From an uncultured Bacilli bacterium (lineage in GTDB: Bacteria > Bacillota_I > Bacilli_A > RF39 > UBA660): DNA of 45,710 nucleotides. Where the stretch lies: the NCBI GenBank assembly GCA_958413985.1, contig CATYVZ010000010.1, forward strand, positions 1-45,710, read 5' to 3'. The translations under genes and the position numbers were made by a program. Shown piece after piece: positions 32,605-40,413 of this stretch. Numbering within the stretch: the stretch's first letter is position 1; each line of letters opens with the position of its first letter. The notes below the pieces were generated by a model. It saw only the letters and a program-made list of their open reading frames with translations, ran no database searches and had not been told where the DNA came from.

Positions 32605-32625
32605 AAAATTTCCCCCTGCACTCGT

Positions 32626-32654
32626 ATAATATCATATGCTAAATAACATGTCAA
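32626..32654 (-). promoter_or_regulatory. Strong sigma-A promoter of the HD hydrolase gene
   Basis: TTGACA (32654-32649), 17 bases, TATTAT (32631-32626) on the minus strand with TG one base before the -10. The -35 contains the rbfA TGA stop. Confidence 0.75.
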
Positions 32655-32992
32655 TTTTCCTTGTGGATCTGTTCGATAATATCTTCGATTTTTTTGCCAT
32701 ACGCAATCGATTCATCATAGACAAATTCTAATTCTGGTATATATCTAACATCGATTCGTTCAGCTAACTGTTTACGAATAAATGAAGAAGCTTCATTTAA
32801 AGATTTTAAAGTTGTCTCTTTCTTTTCTTGATCGAAAACAGTCACATAAATTTTGGCATAACTTAAATCTGTGGTCAATTTACAATCAGTAACAGTCACA
32901 AATTTAATATCGTTATCTTTTACTTCATAAGCTAAAATATAACTTACTTCTTTAATTATATTGCTAGCAATACGTTTCGTTTTTACACTCAT
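32651..32992 (-). CDS. rbfA: Ribosome-binding factor A
   Basis: A 113-aa 30S maturation factor that binds near helix 1 of 16S rRNA. The KH-like fold is visible in TKRIASNIIKEVSYILAYEV and VTDCKLTTDLSYAKIYVTVF, with IRKQLAERIDVRYIPELEFVYDES near the end, closely matching the family. The ATG overlaps the infB stop by four bases. It is the last gene of the rimP-nusA-rnpM-infB-rbfA operon. It ends with TGA. Confidence 0.95.
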   Translation of the reverse strand: MSVKTKRIASNIIKEVSYILAYEVKDNDIKFVTVTDCKLTTDLSYAKIYVTVFDQEKKETTLKSLNEASSFIRKQLAERIDVRYIPELEFVYDESIAYGKKIEDIIEQIHKEN

Positions 32993-35067
32993 CTTTTTAT
33001 TTCCACCATTTCGTAAGCTTCAATAACATCTTTTTCTTTTATATCATTATAGTTTTCGATCGTAATACCACATTCTAAACCTTTTTTAACTTCTTTAACA
33101 GAATCTTTTTCTCTTTGGATAGAATTGATATTACCATCATACATAACAACGCCATCTCTTATTATTCGTGCTTTTGCATCTTTTTTTATAAATCCATCAG
33201 TAACATAAGAACCCGCTATCGTTCCAACCTTAGAAAATTTAAATATTTTTCTTACTTCTGCCGTTCCAATAACTTTTTCTTCAAATATAGGTTCTAACAT
33301 TCCTTTCATGGCTGCTTCAATTTCTTCAACTGCCTTATAAATAATATCATACAATCGAATTTCGACACCTTGGTCTTTAGCATATTCTTTAATTGCATTA
33401 TTCGGTCTAACATTAAAACCGATGATCAACGCGTTACTAGCTTTAGCAAGTACGATATCACTTTCCTTAATAGCACCGACACTACTTCTTATTACATTGA
33501 CTCTTACACCTTCGACATCTAATTTTTCTAAAGCATTTTTAACAGCTTCACTACTGCCGTTAACATCAGCTTTAATAATAATATTTATCTCTTTTTTTCC
33601 TTCTTGAATTTTATTGAATAAATCTTCTAAAGTTATCGAAGTTTTAGGACTCATCTCTTTTTGTTTAGATAATTCTTTTCGTTTAAGTGCGACACTTTTA
33701 GCTTGTTTTTCAGATTCAAACGCCATAAATTTATCTCCAGCTTTAGGGACATCATCTAACCCCGTTATTTCAACTGGTTGTGATAAATTAGTCATCGTTA
33801 AATCTTGACCTTTATCATTTTTTAAGGTCCTTATTTTACCATAAGTAGTTCCTACTACTACGGGATCACCCAATCTTAGAGTTCCATTTTGAACCAAAAC
33901 AGTAACAATCGGACCAAGATGTTTATCTAAACGAGATTCGACGACTGTTCCTACTGCATATCGATTAGGATTGGCCTTATAACTATTCATTTCTGCTACC
34001 AATAAAATATTTTCTAACAATTCGTCGATTCCTTGACCAGTTTTAGCTGAAATTAAACTAACTAAGGTATCTCCTCCCCAAGCTTCTGGTGTTAAGCCAT
34101 GCTCAGTTAGTTGTGTCATAACACGTTCGACATTGGCATCAGGTTTATCGATTTTATTTATTGCAACAATAATAGGTACATTAGCTGCCTTAGCGTGATC
34201 GATTACTTCTTCAGTTTGTGGCATTATTCCATCATCAGCAGCAATAATAATAATAACTATATCTGTTATACTAGCTCCCCTAGCACGCATTTCAGTAAAT
34301 GCGGCATGTCCTGGTGTATCGATAAAAGTAATATGATTGCCTTTTACTTGTACTTGATAGGCACTAATAGCTTGCGTTATTCCACCAGCTTCACCACTAG
34401 CAACATCAGTTTTACGAATCATATCTAACAAAGTAGTCTTACCATGATCGACATGTCCCATAATCGTTACTACTGGTGGTCTAGTTTCAAGATCTTCATC
34501 AGCATCGATTATCTCATATTCTTCAAAATTAGTAACATCAGCTGTCTGTTCTTTTTTTAATTCTTTGTCGTAATCGATAACTAAAAGCTCGGCATTTTCA
34601 AAACTAATTGCATTGTTAATTGTCGAAATTATTCCTAATGAAAATAGCTTTTTAAGCAATTCACTGCTATTGACACCAAGTGCTAGAGCTAGCTGACCAA
34701 CTGTCATATTTTCTTTATAAAGTACGACATTATCGTTAAGTGATGTATTGGTCATAAGTTTTGTTTTATTCTTATACATTTCTTTTTTCTTTTGTTGAAA
34801 GTCTTTCTTATTAGATAATTTGATATCCTGCTTTTTCTTAAGTTTCTGTTTAGCAACAGTATCTTCTACTTTGATATTTTTGTTTTCGATTATTTCGTCG
34901 ACGATCTCATCGATATCTTCAAAATCAGCATTGTCCAAAATAACGATATCATCTTCACTTAACAGATCGTTTTCGTTAGTTACTAAAATATCAAGTTCTT
35001 CACATTTTTTTAATATCTCAGCAACGGTTTTGTTTACATCATTAGCGTATTCCAATACACTCATCAT
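32989..35067 (-). CDS. infB: Translation initiation factor IF-2
   Basis: GTPase that brings initiator fMet-tRNA to the ribosome. The 692-aa protein has the short N-terminal IF2_N region followed by Lys-rich linkers, then G1 IMGHVDHGKTTLLD near 207, G3 DTPGHAAF, G4 NKID and G5 SAKTGQG. Domains II to IV follow, with GLECGITIENYNDIKEKDVIE in the final C2 domain. The N-terminal extension is short for a Firmicute. The start is the ATG pair at 35067 behind AGGAGGTG; the GTG at 35076 is part of that site. Confidence 0.97.
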   Translation of the reverse strand: MMSVLEYANDVNKTVAEILKKCEELDILVTNENDLLSEDDIVILDNADFEDIDEIVDEIIENKNIKVEDTVAKQKLKKKQDIKLSNKKDFQQKKKEMYKNKTKLMTNTSLNDNVVLYKENMTVGQLALALGVNSSELLKKLFSLGIISTINNAISFENAELLVIDYDKELKKEQTADVTNFEEYEIIDADEDLETRPPVVTIMGHVDHGKTTLLDMIRKTDVASGEAGGITQAISAYQVQVKGNHITFIDTPGHAAFTEMRARGASITDIVIIIIAADDGIMPQTEEVIDHAKAANVPIIVAINKIDKPDANVERVMTQLTEHGLTPEAWGGDTLVSLISAKTGQGIDELLENILLVAEMNSYKANPNRYAVGTVVESRLDKHLGPIVTVLVQNGTLRLGDPVVVGTTYGKIRTLKNDKGQDLTMTNLSQPVEITGLDDVPKAGDKFMAFESEKQAKSVALKRKELSKQKEMSPKTSITLEDLFNKIQEGKKEINIIIKADVNGSSEAVKNALEKLDVEGVRVNVIRSSVGAIKESDIVLAKASNALIIGFNVRPNNAIKEYAKDQGVEIRLYDIIYKAVEEIEAAMKGMLEPIFEEKVIGTAEVRKIFKFSKVGTIAGSYVTDGFIKKDAKARIIRDGVVMYDGNINSIQREKDSVKEVKKGLECGITIENYNDIKEKDVIEAYEMVEIKR

Positions 35068-35079
35068 AATAAACACCTC

Positions 35080-35337
35080 CTATATTATTTTTTTTAGTTC
35101 ATCATAAACTTCATCCTTAACTTCTATTTCTAAAATTTTATCTAGGATTTTATTTTTTTGGGCTTTTTCAAAAACTGTTAGATCTTTTTTTAAATAAGCT
35201 CCACGTCCATTAACTTTGCCTGTTAGATCCACGACAACTGTCTGTTGTGGGGTCTTAACAACTCTAATCAATTCTTTTTTAGGTAATTTTTCTTTAGTAA
35301 TAACACATGACCGCATTGGTATTTTTTTTACTTTCAA
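35080..35337 (-). CDS. rnpM: RNase P modulator RnpM (YlxR)
   Basis: An 85-aa YlxR-family RNA-binding protein; the Bacillus member binds and inhibits RNase P. KIPMRSCVITKEKLPKKELIR carries the family core, and DLTGKVNGRGAYLKKD the second conserved block. It lies between nusA and infB as usual. The L7Ae-type gene ylxQ, which commonly follows it, is absent, with only 12 bases to infB. Confidence 0.9.
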   Translation of the reverse strand: MKVKKIPMRSCVITKEKLPKKELIRVVKTPQQTVVVDLTGKVNGRGAYLKKDLTVFEKAQKNKILDKILEIEVKDEVYDELKKII

Positions 35338-35351
35338 AATAATTCACCTCT

Positions 35352-36503
35352 TTAAAAAACAATATTAATGCCCATTTCTTTAGCTTGTTCAGTTGTCTTA
35401 ATATCCAACTTATATTTGGTTAAGCGAGAAGCTAACTTCACGTTTAGACCTTTTTTACCAATCGCTAAAGATAAGTTTTCGCCATCGACTACAATTAAAG
35501 CTTCTTGTTTCTTTTCATCAGTAATGAAAACATGAAGATCTTTAGCTGGCGATAAGGCATTTTCGATAAATTTAACCTTATCGGTTGTATAAGCAACTAT
35601 ATCAACCTTTTCTGGACCTAGTTCTTTTAATATATTGGCAATTCTCATTCCTTTTTCGCCAATGCAAGAACCGACTGGATCAATGTTAGAGTTTTCTGAA
35701 TAAACGGCAATTTTAGTTCTCACTCCAGCTTCACGAGCAACACTATAAACTAAAATAATACCTTCATTTATTTCGGGAATTTCTAGTTCAAACAATCTTT
35801 TAACAAAGCCATAATGACTACGTGATAAAAGAATAAATGGTCCTTTACTAGTACTTTCAACTTTTGTAACGTAGACCTTAATATTTGATCCCATTTTGAT
35901 CGTTTCACCAGGAATAATTTCTGACTTTGGTAAAATTCCTTGAGTTTTACCAAGATCGATATAATAATTTTTCACATCTTCCATTGCTACTAAACCGGTA
36001 ACTAATTCGTCTTGTTTACCAGCAAATTCATTCATAATAATTTCTTTTTCAGCTTCTTTAATCTTTTGGATAACGACTTGCTTAGCAGTCGCTGCTGCAA
36101 CGCGACCAAAATCTTTAGGTGTTACTTCATCTTCGATCGTTTCACCAATTTCGATACCCGGAACAATTTTTCTTGCTTCCTCTAAAGTTATATGAATACG
36201 TGGATCAAATAAATAAGATTTCTCCACTTCGATCATTTTTCCTTCTTCTTCTGGATCTTCTACTTCGATCATAATTGGTTCTAAAGCTTCATGTTCTTCG
36301 TCTAAAACGACAGTTTTGTAAGAATAAACATGAATATCTCCAATTTCTTTGTCGATTTTAACTCGAACATTGGTTAAAGATTTATAATTTTTTTTGTAGG
36401 CTGATGTTAAAGCTAACTCCATTGCATCATATATAACATCAGCTGGAATACCTTTTTCTTTAACTAAGACATCTAAGGCTTTTTTAAATTCTTTAGTATC
36501 CAT
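35352..36503 (-). CDS. nusA: Transcription termination/antitermination factor NusA
   Basis: Binds RNA polymerase and modulates pausing and termination. The 383-aa protein has the N-terminal polymerase-binding domain, an S1 domain (TGLVAMEDVKNYYIDLGKTQ), and two KH domains (IGEKGMRIANILKELGPEKV and NLSLAIGKKGLNVKLASRL). The C-terminal acidic repeats of Escherichia coli NusA are missing, as in Firmicutes. The ATG at 36503 sits behind GGAAGTGA; an extension to 36542 overlaps rimP. Just one base separates it from the rimP stop. Confidence 0.97.
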   Translation of the reverse strand: MDTKEFKKALDVLVKEKGIPADVIYDAMELALTSAYKKNYKSLTNVRVKIDKEIGDIHVYSYKTVVLDEEHEALEPIMIEVEDPEEEGKMIEVEKSYLFDPRIHITLEEARKIVPGIEIGETIEDEVTPKDFGRVAAATAKQVVIQKIKEAEKEIIMNEFAGKQDELVTGLVAMEDVKNYYIDLGKTQGILPKSEIIPGETIKMGSNIKVYVTKVESTSKGPFILLSRSHYGFVKRLFELEIPEINEGIILVYSVAREAGVRTKIAVYSENSNIDPVGSCIGEKGMRIANILKELGPEKVDIVAYTTDKVKFIENALSPAKDLHVFITDEKKQEALIVVDGENLSLAIGKKGLNVKLASRLTKYKLDIKTTEQAKEMGINIVF

Positions 36504-36504
36504 T

Positions 36505-36756
36505 TTATTCACTTCCTTTCTCTTTTGAACAAATATCAACAATATAACTATCTTCGATAAAATCGATCTTATCTAAAATAGGGTCTAGTAAATCATTAAC
36601 CGCAACACAATCGTTAACATCAATATAGCCATTATTTTTGTCGATAACGATTCTTAGAAAATTAAGATTGTTCTCCTTAAGGTATAAAACTTCATCGAGA
36701 ATATAACCAGCTTTAGTAATTTCGTCTTCAATTAAAACTCTAATTTTATTTTCCAT
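36505..36756 (-). CDS. rimP: Ribosome maturation factor RimP, one-domain form
   Basis: An 83-aa protein covering only the N-terminal domain of RimP, a 30S assembly factor of usually about 150 aa. AGYILDEVLYLKENNLNFLR, then DVNDCVAVNDLLDPILD align with the family, up to YIVDICSKEKG, where the usual sequence reads Y-x-L-E-V-S-S-P-G. The SH3-like C-terminal domain is missing. The stop is followed after one base by the nusA start, so there is no room for a frameshifted remainder. The ATG at 36756 has GGAGGAG before it; the longer frame to 36810 runs into the leader. First gene of the nusA operon. Confidence 0.82.
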   Translation of the reverse strand: MENKIRVLIEDEITKAGYILDEVLYLKENNLNFLRIVIDKNNGYIDVNDCVAVNDLLDPILDKIDFIEDSYIVDICSKEKGSE

Positions 36757-36777
36757 AACTCCTCCAATTATATTAAA

Positions 36778-36798
36778 GAGTGGGATTAAGCCCCACTC
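36778..36798 (-). promoter_or_regulatory. Leader hairpin before rimP-nusA
   Basis: GAGTGGG/CCCACTC, a GC-rich seven-pair stem with a seven-base loop, lies in the leader between the -10 and the rimP ribosome site. No U run follows directly, so it is not a clear terminator. It may stabilise the messenger or slow polymerase. Confidence 0.5.
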
Positions 36799-36814
36799 CT
36801 CTTGTGACATAATT

Positions 36815-36823
36815 ATTATACCA
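36815..36823 (-). promoter_or_regulatory. Extended -10 promoter of the rimP-nusA operon
   Basis: TGGTATAAT on the minus strand (36823-36815), 58 bases before the rimP ATG. The -35 position (GTTCTA) is poor, so the extended -10 is the main evidence. Confidence 0.5.
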
Positions 36824-36861
36824 TATATTTCACTAATTAGAACATTTTTATCATTAAAATA

Positions 36862-36890
36862 TTAAAATTATTTAGTATTTTTGATATAAT
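36862..36890 (+). promoter_or_regulatory. Promoter of the CPBP protease gene
   Basis: TTAAAA (36862-36867), 17 bases, TATAAT (36885-36890) with TG one base before it, 16 bases before the ATG. Confidence 0.55.
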
Positions 36891-36906
36891 ATATAATGGT
36901 GATAAA

Positions 36907-37593
36907 ATGAAAGAAAATAAAAAAGCAATTATTGGTCTTTGCATCGTAATATCATATTTTATATTTAGTTATTGTCAATTAGTTCCTTTAGAACTATTGG
37001 GTATCGATTACGCAAAGATGAGTTTAGTAAGTAAAGTTATTTATTTGCTTATAACAGAATTCATTTACTTATTTATATTGTTTTGGGTATACCGGAAAAG
37101 GTTTATTAGTGATTTTAAGGACTTTAAAGAAAATTTTAAACCATACACCAAAAAATATATGGAATATTGGGCTTTATCCTTTGCACTGATGTTGATAAGT
37201 AACTTTATTATCGTATCCTTGTTTCCAGATTCTGTTGCTACTAATCAAGAAATTGTCAACAGTAATCTAGTAGTAGCTCCTATCTATATGATCATCACTT
37301 CAGTTATCTTTGCTCCTTTCCTAGAAGAAACTATTTTTAGATTAGGATTTCGCGAAATATTTAAAAATGATACTCTTTTCATAATTATGTCCGGATTAGT
37401 TTTCGGTGGATTACATGTTATATCTTCCTATACCAATCTTATTAATCTAATCTATATTATTCCCTATTCGATTCCAGGATTTGTTTTTGCCTATACTTTA
37501 GTTAAGTCTAAAAATATCTGTGTTCCGATTGGGCTTCATTTTTTCCATAATGCAATTATGATGTTTGTTCAACTTGTATTGTTGTTTATTTAA
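36907..37593 (+). CDS. CPBP-family intramembrane metalloprotease
   Basis: A 228-aa polytopic protein of the CPBP (Abi/CAAX protease) family. The active-site set is complete: APFLEETIFRLGFREIF (E-E-x-x-x-R) at about 142-156, FGGLHV with the second-motif His, and GLHFFHNAI with the last His-x-x-x-Asn. Six to seven membrane helices are visible. Members cleave prenylated or other membrane peptides, or act in bacteriocin immunity; the substrate here is unknown. GGTGA precedes the ATG. The metallophosphoesterase gene follows nine bases later, so the two share a transcript. Confidence 0.85.
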   Translation: MKENKKAIIGLCIVISYFIFSYCQLVPLELLGIDYAKMSLVSKVIYLLITEFIYLFILFWVYRKRFISDFKDFKENFKPYTKKYMEYWALSFALMLISNFIIVSLFPDSVATNQEIVNSNLVVAPIYMIITSVIFAPFLEETIFRLGFREIFKNDTLFIIMSGLVFGGLHVISSYTNLINLIYIIPYSIPGFVFAYTLVKSKNICVPIGLHFFHNAIMMFVQLVLLFI

Positions 37594-37602
37594 GGTGTTA
37601 GT

Positions 37603-38451
37603 ATGAAAAAATTCATTATTATTACATGTATTGTTGTCTTATTTATTTCTGGTTTACTGTTATATTCACGTTTTATTGGAACAACAGGATTAAATGTCAA
37701 AGAATATAAAGTAGTAAATAATAAAATAAGCAACGAATATCATGGTTTAAAAGTTGTCCATTTAAGTGATATTCATTTTAATTCGACGATTTCAGAAAAA
37801 GATCTTGAACAAATTGTCGATAAAGTAAACCAATTAAAACCTGATATTGTCGTTATAACAGGCGATATTATCGATGAAAGAATCAGTTATGATAAAGATA
37901 TCCTGATAAACTGTTTAAAGAAAATCCAAGCGAAATTAGGCAAATTTGCTATTAGTGGTAACCATGATTTACCTCTTGATGATTTTAATTCTATCGTAAA
38001 GGAAAGTGGCTTTGTCAATCTAGATAACACTTATGAATTAATTTATGCAAATAGTAATCAACCGATAATTATATCTGGTATCAATTCTAATTATTCTGAT
38101 AGTTCGAATATAGGTGTAAAAACAGCGGAATTTGATAACTATATTGCTAATTTAACTGATGATATTAAACCTATTTATTCGATTCTATTAATTCATGAAC
38201 CTGATTTTATCGATAATTTAAATTTGGATAATTACGATTTAATATTAGCGGGACATTCTCATGGCGGTCAAATTAAATTACCTTTAATTAGTAAAATATA
38301 TACTCCTCATGGAGCTAAAAAATATTATGATGAATACTATAAAATTAATAATACTGATTTGTATATTTCAAGTGGATTAGGTACTTCTAAATTAAAATTT
38401 CGTCTTTTTAATCGACCTTCGATCAATTTTTATAGAATAACAAATAAATAG
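37603..38451 (+). CDS. Membrane-anchored metallophosphoesterase (YkuE-like)
   Basis: A 282-aa calcineurin-type phosphoesterase. One N-terminal membrane helix (about 4-24) is followed by all metal-binding motifs: HLSDIHF (D-x-H), TGDIID (G-D-x-x-D), SGNHDL (G-N-H-D), LIHEPD, and GHSHGGQIKLP (G-H-x-H). It looks like the YkuE subgroup, found at the Gram-positive cell surface, with unclear substrate. AAGGTG lies before the ATG. It is co-transcribed with the CPBP protease and ends in a hairpin shared with the convergent gene. No lipid A pathway is expected, so an LpxH role is excluded. Confidence 0.85.
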   Translation: MKKFIIITCIVVLFISGLLLYSRFIGTTGLNVKEYKVVNNKISNEYHGLKVVHLSDIHFNSTISEKDLEQIVDKVNQLKPDIVVITGDIIDERISYDKDILINCLKKIQAKLGKFAISGNHDLPLDDFNSIVKESGFVNLDNTYELIYANSNQPIIISGINSNYSDSSNIGVKTAEFDNYIANLTDDIKPIYSILLIHEPDFIDNLNLDNYDLILAGHSHGGQIKLPLISKIYTPHGAKKYYDEYYKINNTDLYISSGLGTSKLKFRLFNRPSINFYRITNK

Positions 38452-38470
38452 CCTAAAAGGCTATTTTAAT
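38442..38470. terminator. Bidirectional terminator between convergent genes
   Basis: AAATAGCC/GGCTATTT stem with a five-base loop. The stop codons of both flanking genes fall inside the hairpin, one base apart, and T-rich tails follow on both sides. Confidence 0.8.
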
Positions 38471-39181
38471 TATTTTACGGATCAATAATCCTAGATAAAA
38501 AGGAATTGTCGCTTGAATAATAATCATGACTAAAGTGAAAAGACTACCTGTCGCATTATATAGAAAACTAAGTGGCGCAAAATCCTTTGAAATAAACATT
38601 AAATTACTATCAAAAATGCAATTAAATATATAAGCTAAAAAACAAACAATTAAAATTAAACACATGTAATATTTTATATCCTTATGCTCTATTTTAACAT
38701 AGTCATATTTATTAACAATGATGCCTAAATATATCATGACTCCATGGTAAAAGAAACTATGAATACTGATAAAATGCCATAAAGGATAGCTAACTAATGA
38801 GGTTGTCGGAAAAATTAAAAAACAAATTCCTGCTATCAAACTTCCGACTGCTAAAAATATATCACCCATTCTTTTTAACTTTCCCTTAGCAAAACCACTA
38901 AATATTCCAGCATATAATAAAAGACTACAATAGTATAATGGGATATATGTATTAACATTGTGTGCATTGCCAGCTAATAGATTAAAAATTATCTTAATAA
39001 TTTCTAAAGCCCAAACTAAAATAGTTAATTCTTTAATTTTTGTTCTTATATCTTCTTTATTATTTATTTTAGTTCTTTTTACTGCAATCACTACAAATGT
39101 GATAGTAAGCATAAATAGCAACAGATGTTCCCAACCGAACAATCCAACTGCTTCATACGTTCCCGGTTTTGAAAAAAACAT
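38453..39181 (-). CDS. YwaF/TMEM164-type membrane protein
   Basis: A 242-aa protein with six or seven hydrophobic helices. AHNVNTYIPLYYCSLLLYAG near 75-95 and WHFISIHSFFYHGVMIYLG near 135-153 fit the YwaF (TIGR02206) family, whose conserved points are a Leu/Pro-rich segment with Cys and a pair of His in neighbouring helices. The function of bacterial members is unknown. The N-terminus (FSKPGTYEAVGLFGWEHLLLF) has the family's first helix with Glu-His. It has its own extended -10 promoter and shares a terminator with the convergent phosphoesterase. Confidence 0.68.
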   Translation of the reverse strand: MFFSKPGTYEAVGLFGWEHLLLFMLTITFVVIAVKRTKINNKEDIRTKIKELTILVWALEIIKIIFNLLAGNAHNVNTYIPLYYCSLLLYAGIFSGFAKGKLKRMGDIFLAVGSLIAGICFLIFPTTSLVSYPLWHFISIHSFFYHGVMIYLGIIVNKYDYVKIEHKDIKYYMCLILIVCFLAYIFNCIFDSNLMFISKDFAPLSFLYNATGSLFTLVMIIIQATIPFYLGLLIRKIIKIAF

Positions 39182-39225
39182 ATTTCACTTCCTAAGCTAA
39201 ATTTTAATTAAATATTATTACAATT

Positions 39226-39234
39226 ATTATAGCA
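39226..39234 (-). promoter_or_regulatory. Extended -10 promoter of the YwaF-like gene
   Basis: TGCTATAAT on the minus strand (39234-39226), 44 bases before the ATG; no convincing -35 is seen. Confidence 0.4.
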
Positions 39235-39314
39235 TATTTTTAAAGATTAATCTTAAGTTATAATATTTTAAATTTAGAATAGTTAGACATATTGTTATAA
39301 TCTTAGAAAATTAC

Positions 39315-39563
39315 TTATTTTTTATGTTTAATTAAACTCATTCCTAACTTTTTTTTACAATCACGTATTTCTTTTTCAATTCTGTTTATCTCTTTATTTC
39401 CGTTAGACAAAATAGATAAATTCTCAGTTGTCTGTTTTTTCACCAATTCTATATATTTATCATAATCAATTAAACTATCATTTTTTCTTAAATATAAAAT
39501 TAAGATGATTACAGCAGTCAAATTAAGTAAACAAAAACTAAATATTACTATTATTTCTTGCAT
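39315..39563 (-). CDS. Small single-helix membrane protein, paralogue B
   Basis: An 82-aa protein I do not recognise: one membrane helix (about 4-25), then IDYDKYIELVKKQ and a charged, helical C-terminus with NKEINRIEKEIRDCKKKLG. The D-Y-D-K-Y-I-x-x-V-K-K segment is shared with its neighbour upstream, so the two are likely duplicates. AGGAG lies before the ATG, and its first 13 bases overlap the neighbour's end. It lies next to a divergent double-HTH regulator. Confidence 0.6.
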   Translation of the reverse strand: MQEIIVIFSFCLLNLTAVIILILYLRKNDSLIDYDKYIELVKKQTTENLSILSNGNKEINRIEKEIRDCKKKLGMSLIKHKK

Positions 39564-39817
39564 GTAATCAACTCCTTAAAAAAAACTAAAACTTTTAGAC
39601 AAAATAATTTAAGTTTCTTTTTTCGTAAAACTTTTTTCATTTTCTTGACCATTTTTATATATTTATCATAATCAAGTTCATAAGATATATTTTTTTTATA
39701 ATATTGAAGTCTATTATATTTTTTATTTTCATCGATTATAACAAATAGACAATAAGCCAAAATTAACCCTATCCAGATAATTAACAAAACTATCTTAAAT
39801 ATTAAATCGTTACTCAT
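39551..39817 (-). CDS. Small single-helix membrane protein, paralogue A
   Basis: An 88-aa protein with one membrane helix (about 7-28), then a linker and ELDYDKYIKMVKKM, followed by a strongly basic end (KKVLRKKKLKLFCLKVLVFF). The shared D-Y-D-K-Y-I-x-x-V-K-K segment marks it as paralogous to the gene it overlaps. AAAGGGG precedes the ATG. The 150 bases to the divergent HTH gene hold an inverted repeat. No function can be named; a membrane partner controlled by the HTH regulator is a guess from position. Confidence 0.6.
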   Translation of the reverse strand: MSNDLIFKIVLLIIWIGLILAYCLFVIIDENKKYNRLQYYKKNISYELDYDKYIKMVKKMKKVLRKKKLKLFCLKVLVFFKELITCKK

Positions 39818-39846
39818 CCTAAATCCCCTTTACCTTATCAATTACC

Positions 39847-39873
39847 AATATGTAATAATATCTAATACATATT
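39847..39873. promoter_or_regulatory. Inverted repeat, candidate operator
   Basis: AATATGTA (39847-39854) and TACATATT (39866-39873) form a perfect eight-base inverted repeat with 11 bases between, in the gap between the paired small membrane genes and the HTH gene. AT-rich DNA makes such repeats by chance fairly often. Confidence 0.3.
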
Positions 39874-39976
39874 ATTTGATGTAATATCACCTATACAATT
39901 ATAACATATATATCGTATTTTTGCATAATAAAACTATATTTTTGCTTTAAATGGGAAAATTATAATTGTGATGTTT

Positions 39977-40405
39977 ATGATTAGTGAACGATTATTAGAT
40001 ATAAGGGATGAAGCAAATTTAAAACAGGAAGATATGGCGACAATATTGAAAGTTAGTCAATCAAACTATTCAAGATGGGAAAATGGTAAAGAACTAATCC
40101 CTTTAAACAAATTAAATTTGCTATGCAATCATTTTAAGGTTAGCATGGATTATGTCATCGGAATTTCTCGTAATTCTAAATGCCAAGAAATATATGACTT
40201 TAAAAAAGAAGTTATAGGTAAAAACTTAAAAAAGTTGCGTGAAGATAAAAACATGACTCAACAAGAATTAGCTACCTTTCTTAATACAACACAATCGACT
40301 ATCAGTGCTTATGAAAGCGGTAAAACAACTTTACTTACAGCATTCGCATTACAAATAGTTGAGGAATACCATATTTCTTTAGATTGGTTATGTGGAAGAT
40401 ATTAA
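39977..40405 (+). CDS. Tandem double-HTH (XRE family) regulator
   Basis: A 142-aa protein made of two XRE-type helix-turn-helix domains in a row. The first has LKQEDMATILKVSQSNYSRW followed by a short VSMDYVIG tail; the second has MTQQELATFLNTTQSTISAY and ends ISLDWLCGR, parallel to the first. Each half looks like a complete Cro/CI-like DNA-binding domain, so one chain may bind as a pseudo-dimer. The ATG at 39977 has GTGAT before it; a GTG at 39968 is the same decoy seen elsewhere. A TATAAT ends 10 bases before the ATG, so the leader is very short. It is divergent to the small membrane pair and ends in a strong terminator. Confidence 0.78.
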   Translation: MISERLLDIRDEANLKQEDMATILKVSQSNYSRWENGKELIPLNKLNLLCNHFKVSMDYVIGISRNSKCQEIYDFKKEVIGKNLKKLREDKNMTQQELATFLNTTQSTISAYESGKTTLLTAFALQIVEEYHISLDWLCGRY

Positions 40406-40413
40406 TATAAAAT

